From: Sphaerisporangium sp. TRM90804
GTDB taxonomy: Bacteria; Actinomycetota; Actinomycetes; Streptosporangiales; Streptosporangiaceae
Assembly: GCF_029846175.1 (NCBI RefSeq)
Contig: NZ_JARWAC010000009.1
Span: forward strand, 62,001-126,000
Reading direction: 5' to 3'
DNA: 64,000 nt
In this document: piece after piece, positions 44,782 through 54,794 of the stretch
Layout of the letters: every line of letters begins with the position of its first letter
How positions within the stretch are numbered: position 1 is the first letter of the stretch
Notes under the pieces: model-generated
Seen by the model: only the letters and a program-made list of their open reading frames with translations
What the model was told of the DNA's origin: nothing
Database searches by the model: none
Program-made: the position numbers and the translations under genes

Positions 44782-45140
44782 CGCTGCTGCTCGTCGCGCT
44801 CGGCGCGGCCGTCGGAGCGCCGCTGCGCTACCTGACCGACCGGTTCGTCCAGTCGCGCCACGACACCGTCTTCCCCTGGGGCACCCTCGCCGTCAACGTG
44901 ACCGGCTCGGCCGTCCTGGGCTTCCTGCTCGGCCTGCCCGCCGGCCACACGCTGATGGCCGTGGCCGGCACCGGGTTCTGCGGCGCGCTGACCACCTACT
45001 CCACCTTCGGCTACGAGACGCTGGCGCTGGCCCGCGACGGAGCCCGCCTCCTCGCCCTGGCCAACGTCGCCACCGGAATCGTGGCCGGCCTCGCCGCCTG
45101 CCTGGCAGGCCTCAGCCTGGCCCAGGCCCTTTCGGCGTAA
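44778..45140 (+). CDS. crcB: CrcB/Fluc fluoride channel subunit 2
   Basis: 120 residues, GTG 44778 in GTGA overlap. Motifs [34 protein letters not shown] and [13 protein letters not shown] match CrcB; four membrane helices. Two unequal CrcB copies suggest an obligate heterodimer with fixed opposite topologies. The 3' end overlaps the convergent methyltransferase gene by 29 bases. Confidence 0.92.
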   Translation: MTLLLVALGAAVGAPLRYLTDRFVQSRHDTVFPWGTLAVNVTGSAVLGFLLGLPAGHTLMAVAGTGFCGALTTYSTFGYETLALARDGARLLALANVATGIVAGLAACLAGLSLAQALSA

Positions 45141-45810
45141 CGCCCCGAACCCCCACGTAGCGGATGCCGGTGGCCTGGATGCGCCCGCTGTCGATGGCCG
45201 CCTGCTCGTCGGCCGCGGTGACACCGTCGAGATCGGAGAAGAAGTACGGCCCCTCGTCCGACGACCGGGTGAGGAAGCGACCGCGGAGTGCGTGAACGAT
45301 CTCCTCGCCGCGGTGCAGGCTCTCCTCGCCCGCCCAGCTCGCGCGATAGGCGTCCCAGGGCTCGCCGGACGCTCTCCACCGGTCTCGGTGCCGGTGCAGC
45401 CACCCCGGCTCGCCGGTGCCGCCCAGGCGGTCGAAACACCAGGCGGCCGTCCGCTCGTCGAACCTCTCGTGCGACCACTCCACGACGACCGCGGTCCCGC
45501 CGGGGGCCAGGGCCTCGGCCATCCGGTCGAGGACGGTGTCCAGATCGGCGACGTGGTGCAGCGATGTGCAGGCCACGATGGCGTCGAACGGGGTGTCCGC
45601 CGGACGGTCCTCGAAGGTGGTTCGCCGGTAGCCCGGTTCGTCGGGCGCGTCGGGGTCGACGCCCGTGGCGTCGTACCCCGCCGATCGCAGGGCCGGCACG
45701 AAACCGCCCGCCGGGCCGCAGCCGATCTCAAGGACACGGCCGGGTGACGGCGGCAGGTGCGCGTGGACGAACGGCCACAGCGCGGTCAGCCAGCGTTCCG
45801 TGCTCGTCAT
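45112..45810 (-). CDS. Class I SAM-dependent methyltransferase
   Basis: 232 residues, ATG 45810 overlapping the TetR stop (ATGA). Motif I VLEIGCGPAGGFVPAL (26-41), acidic VDPDAPDE as motif II, FDAIVACTSLHHVADL as motif IV. Small-molecule methyltransferase of unknown substrate. Third gene of the unit methyltransferase-tetR-methyltransferase. Confidence 0.82.
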   Translation of the reverse strand: MTSTERWLTALWPFVHAHLPPSPGRVLEIGCGPAGGFVPALRSAGYDATGVDPDAPDEPGYRRTTFEDRPADTPFDAIVACTSLHHVADLDTVLDRMAEALAPGGTAVVVEWSHERFDERTAAWCFDRLGGTGEPGWLHRHRDRWRASGEPWDAYRASWAGEESLHRGEEIVHALRGRFLTRSSDEGPYFFSDLDGVTAADEQAAIDSGRIQATGIRYVGVRGVTPKGPGPG

Positions 45811-46478
45811 CGGGCCTCCTCGGGTGTGTCGCCGTCCGGGTGACCGTGCCCGGGCGGGCGGATGCCGTTCAGCAGCGTGCCGACGAGGTCGTCGACGAAA
45901 CCGGCGGGGACCTGGAGGGGACCGGCCGGGGACTGGTGGAACATGTGCGGCAGCACCAGCTCGTGGCAGGAGCCGACGATCATCGTGGCGGCGGCGTCGG
46001 CGTTGACGTGCCGCGCGACGCGGCCCAGGCCCTGCTCGGCTCGCAGGTGGTCGGCCAGTGCCCGGGTCAGTCCGGGACGACCGTCAGGGCGGGTCAGGGC
46101 GTTGAACCGGGTGAACACGTCGGGCTGCGAGAGCAGTCCGGCGAAAGCGGGCAGGATCGCGGCGTGCAGGGTGAGCCCGTGCAGGACGTAGGCGCGCAGG
46201 TTGGCCTCGACGGTCCCGCTTCCGGCCCGGGGCAGGTCCGGGAGCGTGCGTTCGACGGTCCGGACGTGGGCTCGCAGGGCGTGCGCCAGGAGCTCCTCCT
46301 TGTCGGTGAAGTGGTTGTAGAGCACGCCGTCGGCGACTCGGGCCTCCCGGGCGATGTGCCGGACGGTGAGGCCGGCGACGCCCCGCTCGGCGATGAGGCG
46401 CTCGGCCGCGGCGATGAGATGGTCGCGCAGGCTCAGCTCCCCGGCGTGCCGCAGGGCGGCGGCCTTCCTTGGCGACAT
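45807..46478 (-). CDS. TetR family regulator inside a methyltransferase operon
   Basis: 223 residues from ATG 46478, which overlaps the stop of the upstream methyltransferase (TGATG). HTH LIAAAERLIAERGVAGLTVR and HIAREARVADGVLYNHFTDK (about 20-60). The C-terminal ligand domain has the pattern of small-molecule-sensing TetR proteins. Its likely operator is the ATGAACG/CGTTCAT dyad at the head of the operon, so all three genes would be self-regulated. Confidence 0.87.
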   Translation of the reverse strand: MSPRKAAALRHAGELSLRDHLIAAAERLIAERGVAGLTVRHIAREARVADGVLYNHFTDKEELLAHALRAHVRTVERTLPDLPRAGSGTVEANLRAYVLHGLTLHAAILPAFAGLLSQPDVFTRFNALTRPDGRPGLTRALADHLRAEQGLGRVARHVNADAAATMIVGSCHELVLPHMFHQSPAGPLQVPAGFVDDLVGTLLNGIRPPGHGHPDGDTPEEAR

Positions 46479-47350
46479 CACCCCTCCCGGGCGGCGCCGG
46501 CCGGCCACACCGCGCTGACCAGCCATTGAGCACCGGGCAGCAGCACTCCGGCGGGCCCCGCGTACGGCTCCAGCGCGGTCGTGAGCCGGGTACGTGCCTC
46601 TTCCCACGACAGCTCGCCGTCCTGCTCGACGATGTACCGGGAGGGCCCGCTGGCGAGGAAGGTGTCGGCCGCCTCGGCCGCGGTCCACCCGAAGTGGTGC
46701 GCCAGGTGCGCCGGTTCCACGGACACGTCCGTGAAACCGGCCCGTGTGAGCACCTCATCGGCGTGAGCGGGGTCCGACAGGGAGAACATCGCGGGAGCCG
46801 GCCCGGGGTAGGCGCTCACCGCGTCCCGCGGCGGCAGGCCCAGGAGCGCGGCGACGGGGACGACGTACCACGCGCAGTCCTCGGGCGGCTGGGGGCAGAC
46901 GAAGGCCAGCCGCCCGCCCGGCCGCAGGGCGCGCCCGATGTTGGCGAACGCGGCCACCGGCTCCGCGAAGAACATCACGCCGTACCTGCTGACGGCCACG
47001 TCGAAGCTTCCTTCCGCGAACCGGTGGACCTGGGCGTCGGCCTGCTCGAAGACGATGTCGCCGAGGCCCGCGGCCAGCGCGTCCAGGCGCGCCTGTTCGA
47101 GCATCGGCTCCGACAGGTCGACCCCGGCCACGTGGCCCTCCGAGGTGAGCCGAGCGGCCATGCGGGTGGTCTGCCCGGTGCCGCACCCGATGTCGAGCAC
47201 GCGATCGCGCGCACCGATGCCGGCGGCCTCCAGCAGGCGGCCGGCGAGCAGGACGTCGACGTCGTGCTCGGCCGACGGGCGACCGGCCCAGACGCTGCCT
47301 TCGGCCCCGTTCCAGGCGTTGAACTGCTCGCTGTTCCTGACAAGCACCAT
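46478..47350 (-). CDS. Class I SAM-dependent methyltransferase (first gene of operon)
   Basis: 290 residues, ATG 47350 seven bases after AAGGAGC. Motif I VLDIGCGTGQTTRMAARL (49-66), VDLSEPMLEQAR motif II, FDVAVSRYGVMFF motif IV. The NSEQFNAWNGAEGSVWAGR start is typical of actinomycete UbiE/Methyltransf_25-like proteins beside TetR genes. Substrate unknown. Confidence 0.85.
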   Translation of the reverse strand: MVLVRNSEQFNAWNGAEGSVWAGRPSAEHDVDVLLAGRLLEAAGIGARDRVLDIGCGTGQTTRMAARLTSEGHVAGVDLSEPMLEQARLDALAAGLGDIVFEQADAQVHRFAEGSFDVAVSRYGVMFFAEPVAAFANIGRALRPGGRLAFVCPQPPEDCAWYVVPVAALLGLPPRDAVSAYPGPAPAMFSLSDPAHADEVLTRAGFTDVSVEPAHLAHHFGWTAAEAADTFLASGPSRYIVEQDGELSWEEARTRLTTALEPYAGPAGVLLPGAQWLVSAVWPAGAAREG

Positions 47351-47361
47351 CGAAGCTCCTT

Positions 47362-47391
47362 ATGAACGGTCATTCATGAGCATACGTTCAT
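47362..47391. promoter_or_regulatory. TetR operator in front of the methyltransferase operon
   Basis: ATGAACG (47362-47368) is mirrored by CGTTCAT (47385-47391), with an inner TCATTCATGA; AT-rich, 12 bases before the first start codon. Matches a TetR dimer site. Confidence 0.65.
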
Positions 47392-47591
47392 GATGATGCC
47401 CGCCGGCGCCGGCGTCAATGGACCGGCTCCGCAAGCCCGCGTGCTCGCCCCACACGTCGACGTCCCCGCCCCCAAGGGATCGGGAAGCCGATCGGAGCCG
47501 GGTGGTGAGGCGCCTCCGGCGGCTGGAAGCGGTTGTTCCCTGTCCGAAAACCGGATGGAGTCGCCGGACACCTGGGCCTATTGTCGCTTTT

Positions 47592-48584
47592 GTGCAAATC
47601 CCGCCGGATACTGGCTTGAAGAGAGACTGGCCCGCCCTCGCGGCGGTGGGCGTGACCGTCGTGCTGTGGACCTCGGCCTTCGTCGCCATCCGCAGCGCCG
47701 GGACGGCCTACTCGCCGGGCGCCCTGGCCCTGGGGCGGCTGCTCGCCGCCAGCGTCGTCCTGGGGGCGATCACGCTGGTCCGCCGCGAGGGATGGCCGCC
47801 CCGCGCCGCCTGGCCCGGCATCGTGTGCTCCGGCGTCCTGTGGTTCGGCCTGTACATGGTGGCGCTCAACTGGGGCGAGCAGCAGGTCGACGCGGGCACG
47901 GCGGCGATGGTCGTCAACGTCGGGCCGATCATCATCGCGCTGCTGAGCGCCAGGCTGCTGGGAGAGGGCCTGCCGCGCCCGCTGGTGGCGGGCATGGCCG
48001 TGTCCTTCGCCGGCGCGGTCGTCGTGGGCCTCTCCATGTCGGACTCCGGTGGCGCCTCCGTACTGGGCGTGCTGCTGTGCCTGCTGGCCGCGGTGTCCTA
48101 CTCGATCGGCGTCGTCGCCCAGAAGCCCGCGCTGCGGCACGCCGGGGCGCTGCAGGTGACGACGTTCGGGTGCCTGATCGGCACCGTGGCCTGCCTCCCC
48201 TTCGCCGGAACCCTGGTGTCGGAGGCCGCGCGCGCCCCGCTGCCCGCGACGCTCAACATGCTCTACCTGGGCGTCTTCCCCACCGCGATCGCCTTCACCA
48301 CCTGGGCCTTCGCCTTGGCCCGCACCACCGCGGGCAAGATGGGCGCCACCACCTACGTGGTGCCCGCCCTGGTGGTGCTGCTGTCGTGGCTGATGCTGGA
48401 CGAGGTCCCGGGCCTGCTCACGATGGCCGGCGGAGCCCTGTGCCTGGCCGGCGTAGCGGTGTCCCGCCGCCGCCCCCGCCCGCGCCGGTCCCCCGCCGAC
48501 GAGATCACCGCCGCCGGGACGGCTGAAGGATCTGCCGGCCCCAAGGTCGCCACCATGGCGAAGGGAGACCGGGCGGACCTCTGA
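47592..48584 (+). CDS. EamA/DMT family transporter
   Basis: 330 residues from GTG 47592; TTG 47616 (KRDWPAL start) is the alternative. Ten membrane helices in two EamA repeats: VVLWTSAFVAIRSAGTAYSP (first helix motif) and in the second half YLGVFPTAIAFTTWAFALAR, TTYVVPALVVLLSWLMLDEV. A drug/metabolite exporter of unknown substrate. The gene has almost no leader with a ribosome site and may be leaderless or start at TTG. The C-terminal 35 residues are a basic tail. Confidence 0.85.
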   Translation: MQIPPDTGLKRDWPALAAVGVTVVLWTSAFVAIRSAGTAYSPGALALGRLLAASVVLGAITLVRREGWPPRAAWPGIVCSGVLWFGLYMVALNWGEQQVDAGTAAMVVNVGPIIIALLSARLLGEGLPRPLVAGMAVSFAGAVVVGLSMSDSGGASVLGVLLCLLAAVSYSIGVVAQKPALRHAGALQVTTFGCLIGTVACLPFAGTLVSEAARAPLPATLNMLYLGVFPTAIAFTTWAFALARTTAGKMGATTYVVPALVVLLSWLMLDEVPGLLTMAGGALCLAGVAVSRRRPRPRRSPADEITAAGTAEGSAGPKVATMAKGDRADL

Positions 48585-48681
48585 CGTTGCCGGCACCGCC
48601 GTCGCGCTCACAGCGAACACGCCATGCCGGCCCGCGCCGCCGGCTTCCGCCAGGCGGCCGGAGCGCGTCAGAAGGGGATCA

Positions 48682-48722
48682 CCAGCGGAGATGGCCGCTG
48701 GTCAGCGTCGCGGGGCGCTGAC
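48682..48722 (+). terminator. Double hairpin downstream of the transporter
   Basis: CCAGCGG/CCGCTGG (48682-48701) and GTCAGCG/CGCTGAC (48701-48722) abut each other about 100 bases after the transporter stop. Confidence 0.5.
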
Positions 48723-48988
48723 AAGCGGCTTTGGCGGCAGGGATAGCCTGAGCATTGTGGACGAGGCTGGGCGGCGACTCGTCAACGAGCAGGCCGCCAA
48801 ACCCAGGGAACCGGTCGCCGCGCCGTGACGCCGCCGCGACCGGCGGGTGGCGTCGGGCCTGCTGTGGTGGATCGGTTCCTGCTCGACGTGGAGCCGCTGG
48901 TCGCCGGCGACGCCCTCGACGGCGGGGTCATCCGTGTCGGGCCGACCGGCACACTCTCGGTGACGTAGGAGAATCCGGAGGTCCGGAC
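48723..48988. other. Leader region of the thioredoxin gene with possible gene debris
   Basis: A short plus-strand frame at 48862-48968 reads VVDRFLLDVEPLVAGDALDG and ends TGTLSVT before a TAG; it has natural codon use but no ribosome site and only 34 codons. It may be the tail of a lost gene. The thioredoxin ribosome site CCGGAGG follows. Confidence 0.3.
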
Positions 48989-49432
48989 ATGCGGTCACAG
49001 GCCAAGGACGCCGGCGTCGTCCAGTGCTCGAAATGCGGCCGGAGGAACCGGCTGCCCAGGGCCGCCTCGGGGATCCCGCGGTGCGGCGACTGCCACCAGC
49101 CGCTTCCCTGGGTCACCGAGGCGGGGGACGACGACTTCGGCGAGGTCGTCGAGGCGGCCAGGATCCCGGTGCTCGTCGACTTCTGGGCACCCTGGTGCGG
49201 CCCCTGCCGCATGGTCAGCCCGGCGCTGGAACAGGTCGCGGCCGAGCTCGCCGGTCGCCTGAAGCTGGTGAAGGTGAACGTCGATGAAGCGCCCCGGCTC
49301 TCGGAACGCTTCACCGTACAGGCCATCCCGACGCTTGTCGTGATCGACCAGGGCCGGGTCGTCACCCGGCGATCGGGCGCGGCGCCGGCTCCCGCCCTGC
49401 GCGAATGGGTGGACGATGCGCTGGCCGCCTGA
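48989..49432 (+). CDS. trxC: Zinc-finger thioredoxin (thioredoxin 2 type)
   Basis: 147 residues, ATG 48989 after CCGGAGG. N-terminal zinc site C13, C16, C32, C35 (CSKCGRRNRLP, CGDCHQPLPW) as in TrxC, then a thioredoxin domain with active site WCGPC (C70, C73), cis-Pro in AIPTLVVI and VDFWAPW. Cytosolic disulfide reductase. Its last 17 bases overlap the reductase-like gene, suggesting one functional unit. Confidence 0.9.
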   Translation: MRSQAKDAGVVQCSKCGRRNRLPRAASGIPRCGDCHQPLPWVTEAGDDDFGEVVEAARIPVLVDFWAPWCGPCRMVSPALEQVAAELAGRLKLVKVNVDEAPRLSERFTVQAIPTLVVIDQGRVVTRRSGAAPAPALREWVDDALAA

Positions 49433-51089
49433 GCTCTGCGAGACGCCGGACCCGGAGGGGGCCTACCCGCGGCTGAGCGACGCGCAGCTCCAGGCGCTGG
49501 CCCCGCACGGCGAGCGGCGCCGCGTCCGCCGGGACGAGGTCCTGTACGCGGAGGGCCTTCCGTGCGCGGAGTTCTTCGCGATCCTGGCCGGCAAGGTGGC
49601 GACGGTCGAGGGATTCGGAGTGGACGACCGGGTGATCGGCGTCCACGGACCGGGCCGGTTCCTGGGAGAGCTCAACGTGCTCACCGGCCAGGTGGGGTTC
49701 GTCACCGGCCTGGTGGCCGAGGACGGCGCGGTCCTCGCCGTGCCGGTGGACGCGCTCCACCGCCGGGTCGCCGAGGATCCGTCGCTCGGCGACCTCATCC
49801 TCCGGGCCTACCTCATCCGCCGCACGATGCTCATCGGACTGGGGGCCGGCTTCCGCATCATCGGCTCCCGTTTCTCGGCCGACTCCCGGCGGCTGCGGGA
49901 GTTCGCGGCACGCAACCGAGTGCCGCACCGGTGGATCGACCTGGAGCAGGACCAGGAGGCAGAGCGGTTCCTGCGGAGCATGGGCGTCACCCCGGAGCAG
50001 ACCCCGGTCGTGATCTGGCGCGGCGAGAGGGTGCTCCGCAACCCGAGCAACGCGGAGCTGGCCCGGGCGATCGGACTCCCCGCACCACGAGTACAGCAGA
50101 AGACCCGATGCGACCTGCTCGTCATCGGGGCCGGGCCGGCGGGGCTGGCGGCGGCGGTCTACGGGGCGTCGGAGGGTCTCGCGACGACGGTCCTGGACGA
50201 TGTCGCGACGGGCGGCCAGGCGGGCACCTCCTCGCGGATCGAGAACTACCTCGGCTTCCCGTCCGGAATCTCCGGCGGCGAACTGGCGGAGCGGGCGGCG
50301 ATCCAGGCCGGCAAGTTCGGCGCGCGTTTCTGGGTCCCCGCACAGGCGTGCGGACTGCGCCTGAACGCGGACGATCACGTCGTCACCGTAGGGGAGGGCG
50401 GCCCCATCCACGCGCGCACCCTGATCATCGCGACCGGCGTCCACTACCGGAAACTCGACGTGGGGAACCTGGAAAGGTTCGAGCCCACGAGCGTCTACTA
50501 CGCGGCGACCATGTTCGAAGCCCAGATGTGCCTGCAGGATCCGATCGTCGTCGTGGGCGGAGGCAACTCGGCCGGCCAGGCCGCCCTGTTCCTGTCCCGG
50601 CACGCCGCCCGCGTCCGGCTGGTCGTGCGGGAGGACGCGCTGTCCAGGAACATGTCGAGCTACCTGGCCGTCGAGATCGAACGGCACCCCCGGATCGAGA
50701 TCATGCTGAACACCGAGGTCCGCGAGCTGATCGGAGAGGAGAGGCTCACCGCGGTCATAGCCGAGAACAACCTCACCGGTGGGCGTTGCACGATCGAGGC
50801 CCGCGCGTTGTTCGTCTTCATCGGCGCGGAGCCGTATACGGCCTGGCTGGCCGACGAGATCGCGCTCGACCCGCGGGGCTACATACTGACGGGCGCGGAC
50901 GCCGGCCGGTCGGGCAAGGAAGGCGTGCCCGACTCCGTCGGCCGGCCGTACCCGCTGGAGACGAGCAGCGCGGGCGTGTTCGCGGCCGGGGACGTGCGGT
51001 GCGGGTCGGTCAAGCGGGTGGCCGCGGCGGTCGGTGAAGGCGCCATGGCCGTACGGCTGATCCACGACTACCTCCAGGCTGGAGAGTGA
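49416..51089 (+). CDS. cNMP-binding domain / thioredoxin reductase-like flavoprotein
   Basis: 557 residues. Domain order: cyclic-nucleotide-binding-like fold (about 20-140: YAEGLPCAEFFAILAGKVAT, GPGRFLGELNVLTGQ), a glutaredoxin-like segment without cysteines (about 150-225: FSADSRRLREFAARNRVPHR, TPVVIWRGERVLRNPS), then a TrxR-like FAD/NADPH module (from 230: LLVIGAGPAGLAAAVYGASE, IVVVGGGNSAGQAALFLSRH, AGDVRCGSVKRVAAAVGEGA). The CATC-type redox pair of thioredoxin reductase is absent: the matching place reads YYAATMFEA. It therefore may not reduce the adjoining thioredoxin by the usual route. Known as a recurring architecture in actinomycetes. Confidence 0.85.
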   Translation: MRWPPELCETPDPEGAYPRLSDAQLQALAPHGERRRVRRDEVLYAEGLPCAEFFAILAGKVATVEGFGVDDRVIGVHGPGRFLGELNVLTGQVGFVTGLVAEDGAVLAVPVDALHRRVAEDPSLGDLILRAYLIRRTMLIGLGAGFRIIGSRFSADSRRLREFAARNRVPHRWIDLEQDQEAERFLRSMGVTPEQTPVVIWRGERVLRNPSNAELARAIGLPAPRVQQKTRCDLLVIGAGPAGLAAAVYGASEGLATTVLDDVATGGQAGTSSRIENYLGFPSGISGGELAERAAIQAGKFGARFWVPAQACGLRLNADDHVVTVGEGGPIHARTLIIATGVHYRKLDVGNLERFEPTSVYYAATMFEAQMCLQDPIVVVGGGNSAGQAALFLSRHAARVRLVVREDALSRNMSSYLAVEIERHPRIEIMLNTEVRELIGEERLTAVIAENNLTGGRCTIEARALFVFIGAEPYTAWLADEIALDPRGYILTGADAGRSGKEGVPDSVGRPYPLETSSAGVFAAGDVRCGSVKRVAAAVGEGAMAVRLIHDYLQAGE

Positions 51090-51116
51090 CTCCGGGCCGG
51101 AAGGAAGGAGACATCC

Positions 51117-51566
51117 ATGGTCGTCATGGCGGTGTCGAGATTCGAACGCTTCTTCCGCAGCGCCGCAGGTGTCGATGTCGACAAGGACGACTTGCGGCGC
51201 TACGGCGACTTCGTGAACGACAAGGTCTACGACCTTCTGGTGATCGGCCAGGCCCACGCCAAGGCGAACGGTCGCGACATCATCGAACCCTGGGATCTCC
51301 CCCTCACCAAGGGCCTGCAGGAGAGCATCCACCGGTTCCGCAAGCTCGATGAGGACATCGAGCTGAAACCCATCCTGGAGCAGCTCGCCGCTCTGCCTCC
51401 GCTCGACCTGTCGGTCGCCGAGGACACCGTCGGACGCCTACCCGAGATCGTCGGTGGCCTGTCAGTGGCACTGGCCCAGAGTTTCAAGATCGTGGATCCG
51501 GACGTGAAGAACCCCTCGACCGAGCAGTGGGAACGCACGATAGGCGTCTTCGACCTGCTGCTCTGA
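51117..51566 (+). CDS. DUF1931 histone-fold protein
   Basis: 149 residues, ATG 51117 after GGAAGGAG. RFERFFRSAAGVDVDKDDLR, YGDFVNDKVYDLLVIGQAHA and GRDIIEPWDLPLTKGLQESI are the DUF1931 hallmarks; structures of relatives show two histone-fold (CBF/NF-Y-like) units in one chain. DNA binding is suspected for the family but the role is unknown. It lies 27 bases after the flavoprotein gene and probably shares its transcript. Confidence 0.82.
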   Translation: MVVMAVSRFERFFRSAAGVDVDKDDLRRYGDFVNDKVYDLLVIGQAHAKANGRDIIEPWDLPLTKGLQESIHRFRKLDEDIELKPILEQLAALPPLDLSVAEDTVGRLPEIVGGLSVALAQSFKIVDPDVKNPSTEQWERTIGVFDLLL

Positions 51567-51583
51567 GGCGATCGGGACGGCCT

Positions 51584-51709
51584 CAAGAGAAGCAGGACGA
51601 CTACGTGATGCTCGCCGACATCTGGCCGACCGGCCGGCACACGACTCGACTCGCCCAGGTGGAGGCGGGCGACTCGGTCGTGATCCACGGGGCGGGGCCC
51701 GCCGGGCAA
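51584..51709 (+). pseudogene. Fragment of a zinc alcohol dehydrogenase gene
   Basis: One frame reads QEKQDDYVMLADIWPTGRH, then TTRLAQVEAGDSVVIHGAGP, the segment leading into the NAD-binding glycine motif of formaldehyde dehydrogenase-like alcohol dehydrogenases. Only about 42 codons remain; zinc-binding and catalytic parts are absent on both sides. Not derived recently from the intact gene at 33085, whose sequence differs. Confidence 0.65.
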
Positions 51710-51749
51710 TGGCGCGTCCATCGCCGGAATGGTCCCTATCGAAGGGGTG

Positions 51750-52265
51750 ATGACCATGGGCGACGCTCGCGCGCTCAAGGACAAGCTGCTCGAGGCCTTC
51801 AACGCCCACGATCTGGATCGTGTTCTTCAGTGCCACAGCCGCGACGGGGTCCTGGTGACCCCAGAGGGCGTCGCGGAAGGACACGACCAGATCGCTTCGT
51901 TCTACGAGGAGGTCTTCAAAGGGTTTCCGGACCTGCGCATGACGGTCTGGCACACGGTGTTCTGCGCCGATCCCGCGGTGACCGAATGGATGCTCACCGG
52001 CACGCATAACGGGCCTTTGGTGCTGCCCAGCGGGGGTGTGCTGGACGAAACCGGCCGTCCTGTCGCCGTTCGCGGCACCAGCACCTGCTCCGTCGGCAAC
52101 GACAAGATCATCACCCATCGCATCTACTACGACCAGCTGGAGCTGTACAGCCAGCTTGGTGGCGAACTCGTCTTCGCCGATCGCTCGTCATCCGCGGGCG
52201 AGGGGCAGCCGTCACCCGGCGACTCGGAATTCGAAGTCGCCGGCCGTGGGAGCGCGGGCAGGTGA
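51750..52265 (+). CDS. SnoaL-like / ester cyclase family protein
   Basis: 171 residues from ATG 51750 (ATG 51756 is better spaced from AAGGGG). NTF2-like fold: ALKDKLLEAFNAHDLDRVLQ, EGHDQIASFYEEVFKGFPDL and WMLTGTHNGPL; the pattern is that of the SnoaL-like polyketide cyclase group used broadly as small-molecule-binding proteins. The C-terminal 25 residues are disordered. Substrate unknown. It follows an alcohol dehydrogenase remnant. Confidence 0.78.
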   Translation: MTMGDARALKDKLLEAFNAHDLDRVLQCHSRDGVLVTPEGVAEGHDQIASFYEEVFKGFPDLRMTVWHTVFCADPAVTEWMLTGTHNGPLVLPSGGVLDETGRPVAVRGTSTCSVGNDKIITHRIYYDQLELYSQLGGELVFADRSSSAGEGQPSPGDSEFEVAGRGSAGR

Positions 52266-52300
52266 TGACGCCGTAACGGACCTTTGCGGTCGCAGGCAAG

Positions 52301-53954
<1,654 letters not shown>

Positions 53955-53993
53955 GGGTCTCACCTCCTCGGGCGGCGTCACGGTCAACGGCAA

Positions 53994-54022
53994 GCTACAA
54001 GCCCGGGCCCCACCCCGTCCAA
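53994..54022 (-). promoter_or_regulatory. Probable rox promoter
   Basis: On the minus strand, TTGGAC (54022-54017), 17 bases, TGTAGC (53999-53994): a reasonable housekeeping-sigma promoter. Transcription would start near 53987, just before the leader ORF. Confidence 0.45.
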
Positions 54023-54061
54023 CCCTTTCCGAGCCAGGCGGCGGGGTGAGCCGGCGGGCGC

Positions 54062-54691
54062 TCACCCCCCGGTGAAGGCGGTTTCGGGCGCCGCCGGTTC
54101 GCCGTCGTCGATGCCGGCGTGAACCCGCAGGAGCCCCTCGACTCCGCGCAGGAAGGTCTCGCAGATCAACGCCGGGTCGAACAGGCAGCCGGCGGCCATG
54201 GCGCCGTCGCGCATCATCACGAAGTGGCGGGCGGCGGCCTCGGCGCCCGTCTCGCGGATCTGGGCCAGCAGTTCCGTGACGGTCTCCAGGAACCACTGGC
54301 GGTGGGCGAGCACGGCCTTGCGCACCGGGGACTCGAGGTGGGGGTACTCGGCGGCCGCGTTGAGCAGGGCACATCCCCGGAAGCCGGGCGACTGGATGCC
54401 CCGGGCGATGGACTCGCTGAGAGCCTGGAGGGTGCCGGCGGCCGGGAGCGCGGCGGCGACGGCCTCGTCCGCCTGGCCCCGCATGGCGCGGTCGACCTCG
54501 TTCAGGTAGGCGAGGACCAGCTCTTCCTTGCCGGGGAAGTGCCGGTAGAGGGTGGCCCGCGTCACCCGCGCCTCCGCGACGATGCGATCGATGCCGACCG
54601 CGTGGATGCCCTCCGCGTAGAAGAGCCGGGTGGCCGTGTCGAGCAGCCGGGATCGCGCTTCGGACGGCCGGCCTTCGGATTGGCTGCGCAT
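54062..54691 (-). CDS. TetR family regulator
   Basis: 209 residues, ATG 54691. HTH LLDTATRLFYAEGIHAVGID then RIVAEARVTRATLYRHFPGK (about 16-56). The C-terminal domain with QSPGFRGCALLNAAAEYP is the TetR_C pattern common in actinomycete regulators of oxidoreductases. Divergent from the membrane protein/flavoprotein pair across 103 bases that carry two TAGAACGTTC sites, presumably its operators. Confidence 0.87.
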   Translation of the reverse strand: MRSQSEGRPSEARSRLLDTATRLFYAEGIHAVGIDRIVAEARVTRATLYRHFPGKEELVLAYLNEVDRAMRGQADEAVAAALPAAGTLQALSESIARGIQSPGFRGCALLNAAAEYPHLESPVRKAVLAHRQWFLETVTELLAQIRETGAEAAARHFVMMRDGAMAAGCLFDPALICETFLRGVEGLLRVHAGIDDGEPAAPETAFTGG

Positions 54692-54708
54692 GCCGCCATC
54701 CTAGTAGG

Positions 54709-54774
54709 TAGAACGTTCGGTCTTGACAGTCCGTGCCATAGACGGCCATGCTGTGCACGATAGAACGTTCTATC
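54709..54774. promoter_or_regulatory. Divergent control region with TAGAACGTTCTA operators
   Basis: GATAGAACGTTCTATC (54759-54774) is a perfect 16-bp palindrome; TAGAACGTTCGG (54709-54720) is a half-diverged second site beside the tetR start. TTGACA (54724-54729) between them is a good rightward -35. Confidence 0.75.
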
Positions 54775-54794
54775 TCTTAGGAAAAGGAACCATC

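Noticed and set aside
48757-48968. Two short ORFs before the thioredoxin gene
   Set aside because: 23 and 34 codons, without ribosome sites or recognisable families; mentioned only as possible debris.
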